From assembly GCA_036399495.1 (NCBI GenBank), contig DASWMZ010000182.1:1-12841 (forward strand): a stretch of DNA of 12,841 nt. Reading direction: 5' to 3'. The notes under the pieces are model-generated. The model was not told the DNA's origin, searched no databases, and worked only from the letters and a program-made list of their open reading frames with translations. The DNA is from Paradesertivirga sp036399495 (GTDB lineage: Bacteria; Bacteroidota; Bacteroidia; Sphingobacteriales; Sphingobacteriaceae). A program made the position numbers and the translations under genes. This document shows positions 1 to 6,425 of the stretch, piece by piece (position 1 is the stretch's first letter; every line of letters begins with the position of its first letter).

Positions 1-46
1 TGATAGCCTTTACAATCTGGGCTTCTGTAAATCTGGTCTTTTTCAT
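1..46 (-). CDS. IS3-family transposase OrfA, N-terminal fragment (runs off window)
   Basis: Read leftward from the ATG at 46, the first 15 codons give MKKTRFTEAQIVKAI. This is the characteristic opening of the small OrfA protein of many IS3-family elements, which contributes the helix-turn-helix DNA-binding part of the OrfAB transposase. The gene continues past the left edge, so neither the full HTH nor the OrfB DDE catalytic domain can be seen. About 95 bp of leader separate it from the point where the neighbouring membrane-protein gene breaks off, a normal distance between an IS3 terminal repeat and OrfA. The family call rests on this short motif only but is fairly distinctive. Confidence 0.75.
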   Translation of the reverse strand, partial: MKKTRFTEAQIVKAI

Positions 47-140
47 CTCTAGCTCATTTAAAGTTAACGATTTTACTGACGCGTCCTTTGCAAGGACTTG
101 TCGGAGTCAACTTTTAAATGGCTCACTTTTGGGGAAGTCT
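1..140 (-). mobile_element. One end of an IS3-family insertion sequence
   Basis: The stretch holds the OrfA start (46) and its leader. The outer boundary is inferred at about 138-141. On the minus strand the element would begin near TAGACTTCCCCAAAAGTG, which resembles IS3-type terminal repeats (pyrimidine-rich, then CCCC, then AAAA), and the adjacent membrane-protein reading frame stops exactly there. The other end and the target duplication lie outside the window, so the boundary cannot be proven here. Confidence 0.55.
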
Positions 141-351
141 ATACCAGGTTCTCCCCAAACGTGTCTTCTTTAAAATAGCTACTGATATAGTTAAGTCGTT
201 TCTCCAGGGTAAAATCCTTATCGAAGTAGAAGAGGCTGTAAACCAGCTTCCAGTTCTTTATAACCCAAACTATTACGAAAGTCCCAAGGAAAGGATTTGT
301 AGTACGCTCTCTCAAGTTATCCTTGAAAGAGTCAAAAATGTCTTTAATCAT
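139..351 (-). pseudogene. Membrane protein, N-terminal 70 residues, apparently cut by the IS
   Basis: The reading frame starts at ATG 351 and stops at a TAG at 141-139 after 70 residues. The N-terminal half is amphipathic (IKDIFDSFKDNLRERTTNPF). It is followed by a hydrophobic tryptophan-rich segment (about residues 22-45: GTFVIVWVIKNWKLVYSL) that looks like one transmembrane helix, then a charged stretch. This N-terminal pattern (NPF-x-GTF-x-W-x-x-NW) resembles a family of conserved bacterial membrane proteins that are usually much longer, so the fragment is probably the head of a gene truncated by the IS3-type element immediately downstream; the stop codon seems to be supplied by the IS end. 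No function can be assigned. It starts only 20 bp beyond the terminator of the preceding gene. Confidence 0.55.
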
Positions 352-364
352 GTTGTGAAGGTTA

Positions 365-402
365 GAATAAAGCCCAATTTACAATAAATAGTAAATTGGG
401 CT
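365..402 (-). terminator. Rho-independent terminator of the secreted-protein gene
   Basis: A perfect 12-bp stem (371-382 with 391-402, AGCCCAATTTAC / GTAAATTGGGCT) encloses an 8-nt loop and on the minus strand is followed by TTTATTCT. It lies 28 bp beyond the stop of the leftward gene at 431-814. Confidence 0.75.
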
Positions 403-430
403 CTTCCCGCTTCGTTTTGTTTTAAGCAAG

Positions 431-814
431 TCAAAACCTTTTAGCTGTGTAAGTCTTGGTTTCATTAGTCCCTCGGCTTCTTACCTTTTGTATTTCAAGC
501 TTTATTTCGTGAACTACTCCAAGAACTTTCTCAACCTTTAGACCTATATAATCCGTGTGGGCTGCATATTCTTTGGAAGTTCCATAATGATCGTCTCGTC
601 CTTTCTTGAGGTTGATTGGTTGACTATCACCTTCCATTTTTACTGTTACACTATTATCATAGAAGGTTAAGGTTATGGATTTACCAAGGTATTTAGCCGC
701 TTTTTGATACTCACTGGAATTTGATGTATTTACAGCGGTAACTTTAAGTGTTTGGGCTGCTGATGGTAAGGTGAATATGACAGAGATGATTAGAGGAAAA
801 AAGTATTTTTTCAT
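431..814 (-). CDS. Small secreted protein of unknown function
   Basis: A 127-residue protein. I chose the ATG at 814, not the in-frame ATG at 847, because it opens directly into a classic signal peptide: MKKYFF, a hydrophobic core (PLIISVIFTLP) and a cleavage-like SAAQ near residue 21. The earlier start would put 11 extra residues before the signal. The mature part of about 106 residues is rich in beta-prone and polar residues (LKVTAVNTSNSSEYQKAAKY) and basic at the end (KTYTAKRF). I see no cysteines, no lipobox and no recognised domain, so it is probably periplasmic or exported with unknown role. It is divergent from the XRE regulator across an 83-bp gap, so that regulator may control it (inference). 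Confidence 0.7.
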   Translation of the reverse strand: MKKYFFPLIISVIFTLPSAAQTLKVTAVNTSNSSEYQKAAKYLGKSITLTFYDNSVTVKMEGDSQPINLKKGRDDHYGTSKEYAAHTDYIGLKVEKVLGVVHEIKLEIQKVRSRGTNETKTYTAKRF

Positions 815-831
815 GATGTGCAATTTGGGTA

Positions 832-866
832 CTAAAGTAATAAACACTTAGCAATAACTAAGCAAA
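832..866 (-). promoter_or_regulatory. Candidate promoter for the secreted-protein gene
   Basis: On the minus strand a TACTTTAG (832-839) is one mismatch from the Bacteroidota -7 box TAnnTTTG. A TTTG (863-866) lies 23 bp upstream as a -33 element, at the long end of the usual spacing. It overlaps the inverted repeat at 844-870. Confidence 0.3.
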
Positions 867-870
867 GTGT
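844..870. promoter_or_regulatory. Inverted repeat between divergent genes, candidate operator
   Basis: ACACTT (844-849) and AAGTGT (865-870) form perfect inverted arms whose centres are 21 bp apart, about two helical turns. A nested CTTAG / CTAAG pair lies at 847-851 and 858-862. It is 28 bp upstream of the XRE gene and 30 bp upstream of the secreted-protein gene, the usual location for an autoregulatory operator. The binding protein is inferred. Confidence 0.35.
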
Positions 871-897
871 CTGTTTTCTTTTTATTCTTTCGTATCT

Positions 898-1155
898 GTG
901 AGTGAAGCTCAAAAATCAGATATCGAACTGTTTGTTATCAATAAGGTTAAAGAGAGAAGGGAGCAAGCAAAACTTTCTCAATCAGAGCTTGCAGTAAAGC
1001 TTGAGGTATCTAACGGATTCATCGGTCAAGTTGAAAGCCCTAAGCATCCAACAAAATATAATCTGAACCACTTGGACAAGCTTGCAGCTATCTTTAAGTG
1101 TTCCCCCAAAGAATTCATGCCTGAAAGTTCATTGGGAAATTATAAGGCCATTTAA
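898..1155 (+). CDS. XRE/Cro-type helix-turn-helix transcriptional regulator
   Basis: An 85-residue protein starting at GTG 898. No in-frame ATG lies between this point and the upstream stop at 859-861. Residues about 17-74 match an HTH_3 (Cro/C1) domain: RREQAKLSQSELAVKLEVSN, with recognition-helix region SNGFIGQVES, followed by LDKLAAIFKCSPKEFMPE, the usual end of the five-helix bundle. There is no additional sensor, protease or oligomerisation domain, so it is a minimal DNA-binding repressor-like protein. It is the only rightward gene in the left part of the window and diverges from the secreted-protein gene. Small XRE proteins commonly control mobile-element genes; which ones here is inference. 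Its 3' end lies inside the shared terminator at 1137-1168. Confidence 0.85.
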   Translation: MSEAQKSDIELFVINKVKERREQAKLSQSELAVKLEVSNGFIGQVESPKHPTKYNLNHLDKLAAIFKCSPKEFMPESSLGNYKAI

Positions 1156-1168
1156 AGCCTTATAATTT
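1137..1168. terminator. Bidirectional terminator between convergent genes
   Basis: A perfect 12-bp inverted repeat (AAATTATAAGGC 1137-1148, GCCTTATAATTT 1157-1168) with an 8-nt loop spans the stop codon of the XRE gene and ends 2 bp before the stop of the convergent gene at 1170. Its A/T-rich outer arms can supply U-tails in both directions. Confidence 0.65.
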
Positions 1169-1169
1169 A

Positions 1170-1655
1170 CTAAGCCGCAACTCTTTCCTCTACTGAAATA
1201 GAAACAAAGTCATTCTCTCCGTTCGCTATTCTTTGTAAATAGAAATTGTGAATATTCGAGGCTCCTTTGTTAATCCTGACACATCTTTCAATATCAATAC
1301 TTGTTGCTTCCGACATTGTAATTCTAAAGACTATCCGAAGCATTCTACTAAAGAGGGCTAAACCAAATTTATCAATGGCTTCTTCATCCCATCCAAAGTA
1401 AATAAGGTAGTTCCCATTCTTTGTATTTGTAAGGGTGATATTAAAGCAATAGCAAATCCATTCCTTTATAAGCATCGTGTCTTTATCACTTTTACTATGT
1501 AAAATAGCAACATAGCTTCGGTATTTCTGATGCTCAAATATTGTGAGTAAAGTTCTAGCCTCTAAAATTATCTTGTTAAAGGCTTTTTCGATTTCATGAT
1601 TTCTGACTTGTAAATCATCTTCGATTAATTGAGGTTGTTTAACTGTTTTCGTCAT
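1170..1655 (-). CDS. Hypothetical protein, tandem paralogue of the 1689-2117 product
   Basis: A 161-residue soluble protein that I do not recognise. It is visibly related to the product of the next gene upstream. EIEKAFNKIILEARTLLTIF aligns with AVEKAYYQIIKEIANLLKTF near the N-terminus, and LRIVFRITMSEATSIDIERC aligns with SRIIYRNTMKDNTDVFIEDC in the C-terminal half. The core is predicted alpha-helix, beta-strands (ITLTNTKNGNYLIYFGW), then helices. The N-terminal 18 residues and a short C-terminal extension (VSISVEERVAA) are specific to this copy. There are no transmembrane segments or catalytic motif. It lies 33 bp below the end of its paralogue, beyond a terminator, so it may have its own promoter. 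The pair probably arose by local duplication. Confidence 0.65.
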   Translation of the reverse strand: MTKTVKQPQLIEDDLQVRNHEIEKAFNKIILEARTLLTIFEHQKYRSYVAILHSKSDKDTMLIKEWICYCFNITLTNTKNGNYLIYFGWDEEAIDKFGLALFSRMLRIVFRITMSEATSIDIERCVRINKGASNIHNFYLQRIANGENDFVSISVEERVAA

Positions 1656-1672
1656 TTTATAAATTTTAAAGG

Positions 1673-1702
1673 TTAATAAAAAAGGAGCCTAATTAGGCTC
1701 CT
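1673..1702 (-). terminator. Terminator built over the stop codon of the 1689-2117 gene
   Basis: A perfect 20-bp palindrome, AGGAGCCTAATTAGGCTCCT, at 1683-1702 contains the TAG stop of the gene. On the minus strand it runs straight into TTTTTTATT. This is a compact intrinsic terminator, or an attenuator before the downstream paralogue. Confidence 0.7.
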
Positions 1703-2117
1703 CGATAATGATTTCTGCATAAGGTTTATCCATTGCTTCTACAAGTTCCTGATAATTGTAAAGCTGCTCTTCCAGGCAATCTTCAATAAAGACATCAGTG
1801 TTGTCTTTCATAGTATTGCGGTAGATAATCCTGCTTAGTTCTTGGTAAGCATAAGAACCGATTGAGTCTCTGTAATCGTAATTTTTAGAATAAGTGATTA
1901 GGGTACAATCGTTAGATAAGAAGATATTAATGGAGGACGAAACGAACTTTTGACTATAGATTTCAGAGGGTACACCGATATGAGTTCGGAGTTGTGAGGT
2001 AGGAAAGGTTTTTAAAAGGTTAGCGATTTCTTTAATGATTTGATAATAGGCTTTTTCTACTGCAAGGCTTCGCCTTTCAACATCTTTACAGATGGTGTTA
2101 AGTTGTAAAATGGACAT
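1689..2117 (-). CDS. Hypothetical protein, tandem paralogue of the 1170-1655 product
   Basis: A 142-residue protein from ATG 2117 to a TAG inside the terminator palindrome. No named domain is recognised. It shares with its downstream neighbour an N-terminal helix (VEKAYYQIIKEIANLLKTF), a central strand-rich part, and a conserved C-terminal block ending RIIYRNTM followed by an acidic IEDC motif. It is acidic at the C-terminus (EIIIEEPN) whereas the paralogue is not. It carries no signal peptide or membrane helix, so it should be cytoplasmic. Two diverged copies with separate terminators suggest selection for both, perhaps as partners of a heteromer (inference). Confidence 0.65.
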   Translation of the reverse strand: MSILQLNTICKDVERRSLAVEKAYYQIIKEIANLLKTFPTSQLRTHIGVPSEIYSQKFVSSSINIFLSNDCTLITYSKNYDYRDSIGSYAYQELSRIIYRNTMKDNTDVFIEDCLEEQLYNYQELVEAMDKPYAEIIIEEPN

Positions 2118-2408
2118 AATTACTTTAGGGGTTTGAGGTAAAAGATAGGATTACTTGAGGGTTGGGAAGGAAATTTAGGGATTGAAATAAATTCCGGTTG
2201 AATCCTGTTTTAGGATTTATTTGGAGGCACTATGGCTTAATGGGATATAGCAGGGGAAATCACTTTCCCAAAGGTTATGTCCAGGGGTTGACGTGCTGAG
2301 AACATTGTCATTTAGAGCATACGGGCATTTAGAGCATACGGGGGTACATTTAAACTGACCTATATTTAAAATAAAAATTATTTTTTAGCATTAAGGTGAC
2401 CAATAAAT
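2118..2408. other. 291-bp intergenic region with hairpins and a direct repeat
   Basis: No convincing gene is present. The region has two hairpins (AATCCT/AGGATT at 2201-2206 and 2212-2217; GGGAAA/TTTCCC at 2254-2259 and 2264-2269), the first inside longer imperfect arms AAATAAATTCC (2186-2196) and GGATTTATTT (about 2213-2222). It also holds a tandem 17-bp repeat at 2309-2342. It should contain the promoter of the gene at 1689-2117; I cannot place a clear -7 box. A regulatory or origin-type role is possible but unproven. Confidence 0.4.
2309..2342. repeat. Two tandem copies of a 17-bp repeat
   Basis: CATTTAGAGCATACGGG occurs at 2309-2325 and immediately again at 2326-2342, without mismatch. 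Two exact adjacent copies suggest either a recent slippage duplication or a paired protein-binding site. Confidence 0.8.
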
Positions 2409-3259
2409 TTAAGCGTCTTTGATTCTTTCTTGCAATATTACTGTGTCTAATAACGGAGTTATTTCCTTGAATGGTTTTATAAAGACTGATTTAGTTCCTT
2501 CTAAGACCGAGCAAAGTATTCCAACACATTTACCTTCCTGATTTAAAACTGGAGAGCCACTTAGGCCTGCCCACTCTTCATATTTAATTGTTTCTTCAGT
2601 CGTGTTTAATAAAATATATCGTCCAGAGCTGCCCACATATTTTAACTCATTTTTGAAAGTATTGGTTCTATGTAAAAAAAGGCCTTTAAACTGAGGTTTA
2701 ATCTTCCCAAATATATAATAGGTATCTTCTGATGAAGGATGGATAATATGCTCCTCTAGAAACTGAAATTTTACTTGATTGGGTAACACAAAAGATTTTC
2801 CTTGATCGTCTTTAATATCTTCGTCTGTTACAAAAGGATGTTCAAGTTTGGTTCTATCTACTAAACTTATTGCTACATCAATCAATTGGGGATTTAAGTC
2901 GTCTTTAGAAAAGTCAAAACTCTCCATAAAATAGAAGCCGCCAATAGGTGTCATTACTGTTGTAAAGCTATTTCTGTCGCTAATGTTATTTAGAACAGAA
3001 AGGAAGTTATCCACGCCTGTTCTTTCATTTAACCTGTGATCGTCGATATGGATATTATGGTCAGCCGTTAGAAAAAAGAGATTCCCTTTATAATTCATGA
3101 AAACGTTAGAAAAAAGAGATTCCCTTTATAATTCATGAAAAATCCAGAACCAAAGGCAATGGGTTCACTCTGAAAGGAATTCTCTTTACTTATCACGACT
3201 TGATAAGTCGTCTTTACCAATATTTCAATAAGGGAAAACTCTTTCTCGATGGCTGGCAC
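2409..3259 (-). pseudogene. Trypsin-like serine protease, frame broken by a 38-bp tandem duplication
   Basis: The downstream frame (ATG 3098 to TAA 2409, 229 residues) is a chymotrypsin-fold peptidase. The catalytic His is in TADH (H14), Asp probably in LIDVAISLVD (D74), and Ser in GLSGSPV (S182), followed by GKCVGIL. Its start lacks the first strands of the fold. These are encoded just upstream in another frame: from a GTG at 3259, 54 residues including EPIAFGSGFF, the usual GSG-containing lead-in to the His motif. The frame then ends at TGA 3097-3095. The shift is caused by the perfect 38-bp repeat at 3066-3141. Removing one copy gives a continuous 270-residue protease (813 nt), triad at about H55, D115, S223. 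The TGA and ATG overlap as ATGA, so the second fragment might be translated by re-initiation. No signal peptide is seen; it is likely cytoplasmic. The GTG start is my best choice, since no ATG precedes it. Confidence 0.8.
3066..3141. repeat. Perfect tandem duplication of 38 bp inside the protease gene
   Basis: The unit at 3066-3103 is repeated exactly at 3104-3141. Each unit covers the codons for FFMNYKGNLFFLT just before the catalytic His. As 38 is not a multiple of three, the second copy shifts the frame. Loss of one copy by slippage or recombination would restore the gene. Confidence 0.95.
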
Positions 3260-3427
3260 AGTGTATATAGTATAAGGTGGTTTAATTAAGTAAATATATT
3301 ACTACTTGGGAGATTTAGGGACCTGTCGCCTAATTTCCTCTTAGTCACATCCAGCAAGCGTACTACTAAACCGTAGTAGTATGGCTTACTATCTCAGTTC
3401 AAGGATGAAAAGTTCAGACAGACAGCA
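3260..3427. other. Non-coding leader of the protease gene with a strong hairpin
   Basis: No gene is found here. A perfect 8-bp stem (TACTACTA 3361-3368, TAGTAGTA 3374-3381) with loop AACCG is extended by AAGC (3356-3359) and GCTT (3384-3387). It sits about 100 bp upstream of the protease start and has no U-tail on either side, so it is not an ordinary terminator. A regulatory RNA structure, a protein-binding site or a replication/transfer signal of the element are possibilities I cannot separate. Confidence 0.4.
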
Positions 3428-3460
3428 TTAAAAAAAGGGTTATTAACCCTCTCAAAAAAA
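3428..3460 (-). terminator. Terminator of the helicase-like gene
   Basis: AGGGTTA (3436-3442) and TAACCCT (3444-3450) form a hairpin followed on the minus strand by seven T residues; A-runs on both sides could let it act in both directions. Outside it, a second pair of perfect 9-bp arms (TTCAGACAG 3413-3421, CTGTCTGAA 3464-3472) nests the terminator and includes the end of the gene. Confidence 0.75.
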
Positions 3461-5283
3461 TCACTGTCTGAAACCTTTCGGCAACTGTATTAAATTAGTT
3501 TTACCTGTAATGCGATACGCTTTAATCTCCCGGCCATCTGCGTGATAGCCTACTGTTGTTCTTACAACATTGAACCATTCTCTTAATTGAGTTACAGTTG
3601 TCGGTAGTATGATATTGTATTTCTTAAAGAGGAAAGATAGATTTTTCTGAATCTTAGAAGTCGTGAATGTATTCCCAACTCTGAATGTTGCATTCAAACT
3701 TAGGCTTAATTTTAAATAGCTATCGCTGTTTGCAATTTTACTATTCGTGTATGCGGTTTCAATCCTCCCAGGGGTGTATCTGAATTCTCGTATTTCCTCA
3801 ATTCCCAGTTCTCTGTACCACCTGTATATTGACTGATGGTTTTTAACCAATTTGTTAAATAGATGATTGTTTTCTATTGTGTACGGATGTTCCTCCAATC
3901 GTGTGAAATGTGCATGAAATGCTTCACTAACGTATTCAATTAATTTCTTTGGAGATAAGCCAGGTTTAAGAAATTCAAGATTGTCATCGGAGAGATTATA
4001 GCGCTCTGGAACATGGTTCACATCAAATCGGTTTGTAGCATTGTAAGCATCAATCAACTTCTGTGCACTTTTGTAATATCCTCTAATTTTATTTATATAA
4101 ACTTCATTATCCCTCATGAAAAAGCATTGCTTCTCTGAACGTTTATTTATGAACTTGTAAAATGTAATCATCTTCATAGCCTCATCGAAAACATTTCTTG
4201 CATCAGCATTATTTGCAGTGTCTCGAAATTCCTTTAGAGTTGAGAAGGCCTGATAAGATCCTTCCAAATAGGCATCTATCTCTACAGCTGACTTGCTTTT
4301 TAAACTGGCTTCCCAATTAGTAATATGAGCTAAATGATTAATTCCGTTTCTTGCCCTGCCGGCAATTTGAATGATATCGGTCGCTGGATCTAATGCACTA
4401 TGTTGGACTTTTCTTACATCACTTACTACTAAAGCATTAGGCTTGAAAGGTAGCTTCATGTCAAAGGCTGTAAAAAATCTGCTTGTAAAGAAATTGTATT
4501 TTTTAAAGGAGGTTACATCCCATAAGTCCTGAGCAGAGATCTGTATATTATTCGTTTTTAATTTGTCAGCACTTTCATCTGCACAGTAAACCTGGGCCTC
4601 ACTGTGTATCTCAAGAAAGTTAATGATAGAGGCGATTCGCTCAGTGGAGTTGATGAAAATAATGTAATGGTCAGCCTTGTGCTTATTGAAGTAACTTTTT
4701 ATTGTTGATGCCAGATTATTTGTAGAGTAAACATCAATAGGTATTTTCTTATCCGTAGCAGGTAGATATCAAAATCCTCAAAACCATGTTGTGTAAAGCG
4801 CGGGTCAGTGGGAGGTATTGGGGTCGCAGATATAAACGAGCTTTTATTAAACAAAAAGAAGTCATCCATTACATCAATTATTCCATCTCGGAAATCCACA
4901 TCTTGAATGAGTTTTTCACATTCATCAACCAACAAGAAGAATTTTTTGTACATGTTAATCTCTAGGTCGTCACATGCATCTTTTATCTTTTTTAGACCCT
5001 CAGGAGTTGAAACCAACTTATAATGTTTTCTGCTTATAGACAAATAGTCCACAATATCCTCACTTGTTACATCTCCGTAAACTGCAAAGACATCTTCGTT
5101 TGATTTACCGAGGATTACTGGAATGTAAGGCTCAATGACTATGCTATGTCTTTTACTGATGAAAAGCTCCAAATGTGTGGCTCCACAACCAGTTTCATAT
5201 TTATATATAATCTTTTTGGAAGGCAGGTTTTTGATAACGGCATCTAAGTACCTATCTTCAATTAACTTAACAGTATTAAACAT
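3461..5283 (-). pseudogene. SF2-helicase-like ATPase, disrupted by a one-base frameshift
   Basis: Two leftward frames form one gene. The first (ATG 5283) carries TGCGATH at residues 31-37 in the place of Walker A / motif I, LLVDECEKL at 118-125 (DExx motif II), and SATP at 152-155 (motif III). The frame is lost at about 4765-4770 (after FEDFDI) and runs to a stop at 4699. The other frame is open from there: YLPATDKKIPIDVYSTNN continues without a stop through position 4459 to motif VI-like QIAGRARNG and a roughly 290-residue unrecognised C-terminal region ending at 3461. Restoring one base gives 607 residues (1824 nt). The two halves are the N- and C-lobes of a helicase motor, so neither fragment alone should work. 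The motif I lacks the usual lysine (GAT where GKT is expected), which may be a property of the subfamily or further decay. Replication or defence roles are both possible. Confidence 0.75.
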
Positions 5284-5297
5284 ATTAGCTAAATAAA

Positions 5298-5319
5298 TAG
5301 CCCCTCGAGTGAGGGGCTA
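5298..5319 (-). terminator. Terminator/attenuator between the 136-aa gene and the helicase-like gene
   Basis: A 9-bp GC-rich stem (TAGCCCCTC 5298-5306, GAGGGGCTA 5311-5319) with a 4-nt loop is followed on the minus strand by ATTTATTTAG. It lies in the 45-bp gap, 9 bp after one stop codon and 15 bp before the next start, so read-through could adjust helicase expression. Confidence 0.7.
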
Positions 5320-5328
5320 GGTGAACGA

Positions 5329-5739
5329 TTAGTTGTTTATCTCTTGGAGTAGGTCATCCAAAGTGAAATTTGTATCTATCAGATTATTAGCATAATCATT
5401 GATAAATTTTCCGATGTTGTCAATATCATAGATTGTTACTTCGACCTTGATTCGCCCTTTCTGAAATTTCAGGAAGTAATAATCGGACAGATTAGTCAAG
5501 TGGGTTTTCTTAATTATTGGATTCTTTATCAAAAACCCTTCTTTCAAGCAATTGAAGAAAGCATTATATTGAGCATAAAGACCCGGTGCTTGCGACTTCA
5601 TTTGTACCATCATTGGCCCAAATGTGGAATCGCTAAAGTATCCGACATTTCCTTCGGTTGAAAAGAATGTTTTAGCGGTTACTAATGTTCTAGACCTGCC
5701 ACCTCCTTGAGGTGCATTGTTAATGAAATTGAAATTCAT
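5329..5739 (-). CDS. Hypothetical protein, 136 aa
   Basis: A soluble 136-residue protein from ATG 5739; not recognised. The N-terminus has a polar, glycine-rich stretch (NNAPQGGGRSRTLVTAKTFF), the middle is mixed (GPMMVQMKSQAPGLYAQYNAFFNCLKEG is broken by turns), and the second half alternates beta-prone segments (YYFLKFQKGRIKVEVTIYDI) with an acidic amphipathic C-terminal helix (FTLDDLLQEINN). There are no membrane segments and no known catalytic motif. It lies upstream of the helicase-like gene in the same direction, separated by an attenuator-like hairpin, so the two are probably expressed together at different levels. A role as accessory or adaptor to the ATPase is only a positional guess. 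Confidence 0.65.
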   Translation of the reverse strand: MNFNFINNAPQGGGRSRTLVTAKTFFSTEGNVGYFSDSTFGPMMVQMKSQAPGLYAQYNAFFNCLKEGFLIKNPIIKKTHLTNLSDYYFLKFQKGRIKVEVTIYDIDNIGKFINDYANNLIDTNFTLDDLLQEINN

Positions 5740-5939
5740 TTTAATTTTTATTATATCATTTTATAATTAATCACAGCTTCACGTGCTTCTCCGGTCAGTT
5801 TTGAGGTAATTAATTAAGGCCTTCTCGCTGTTGACGAATCAAAAGTGAGGAAACTGAGGAAGGTCTACAGAAATAGTAAATAGGGTATTTTAAGGAATCA
5901 ATTATTCCTCAGGAAATCAGCTAAACAGGAAGGTGGAGG
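5740..5939 (-). other. 200-bp intergenic region with a weak terminator-like hairpin
   Basis: AGGAAT (5893-5898) and ATTCCT (5904-5909) form a 6-bp stem 31 bp beyond the stop at 5940, followed on the minus strand by TTAAAATA, a weak intrinsic terminator. The rest is AT-rich and should hold the promoter of the 136-aa gene; I see no coding sequence. Confidence 0.4.
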
Positions 5940-6425
5940 CTAGATAAATTTGTTATTCTTCAATAGAGCTTTTATATAATCGTCTTCTTCACTTTTGATT
6001 TTGTCTGCGTTTATAAGGGCAAAAGCTTTCAATAATTCGAAAATCAATTCAGCCTGTGGGGTAGATATGGTAGAATCAGACTTCAAAATATCTTGTTTGT
6101 TTAAATAGTAGAGAAGCATTGAACTGAAGTTTGCGATTGCTTTGTTCCAAAAACTTCCTGTTCGGAATTTCAAGTTCTTGCTTACCTCTTTTAAAAGTTC
6201 TAGTGTAATTTCTTTATCCTTTAGACATTCCATAAGCAGAAAGTTACTGCCACTAGAAATTGAAGCTGCAAGTAGTGAATTGTAGAGATCGTCCCAAATG
6301 TCATCAAGGATAATAGGGGTGTCGAATAAAACCGACAGTCCTCCGGTGTTGCTTTTAACAGATACTACCAAATCTTTAGGGAAGCACTGTTCTTTAATTC
6401 GCTGTAGTTCTATCAGCTTCTTCAC
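5940..6425 (-). CDS. Hypothetical protein, 161 aa, coupled to the upstream 104-aa gene
   Basis: A mostly alpha-helical soluble protein starting at GTG 6425; not recognised. The start is supported because GTG overlaps the TGA of the upstream gene as GTGA, a standard translational-coupling arrangement. Visible features are an N-terminal basic helix (KKLIELQRIKEQCF), a short strand region (LVVSVKSNTGGLSVLFDTPI), then several leucine-rich helices (YNSLLAASI, TLELLKEVSKNL, AELIFELLKAFALI) and a charged tail. There is no signal peptide or membrane segment. The tight coupling implies that the two products are made in equal amounts and may form a complex; function unknown. Confidence 0.65.
   Translation of the reverse strand: MKKLIELQRIKEQCFPKDLVVSVKSNTGGLSVLFDTPIILDDIWDDLYNSLLAASISSGSNFLLMECLKDKEITLELLKEVSKNLKFRTGSFWNKAIANFSSMLLYYLNKQDILKSDSTISTPQAELIFELLKAFALINADKIKSEEDDYIKALLKNNKFI

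Noticed and set aside
118..387. Rightward 89-residue frame
   Set aside because: It lies antisense to the membrane-protein fragment and crosses the IS boundary and terminator; its translation shows no domain-like character.
814..847. Earlier ATG (847) for the secreted protein
   Set aside because: It would place 11 residues before a textbook signal peptide and overlap the promoter-like box.
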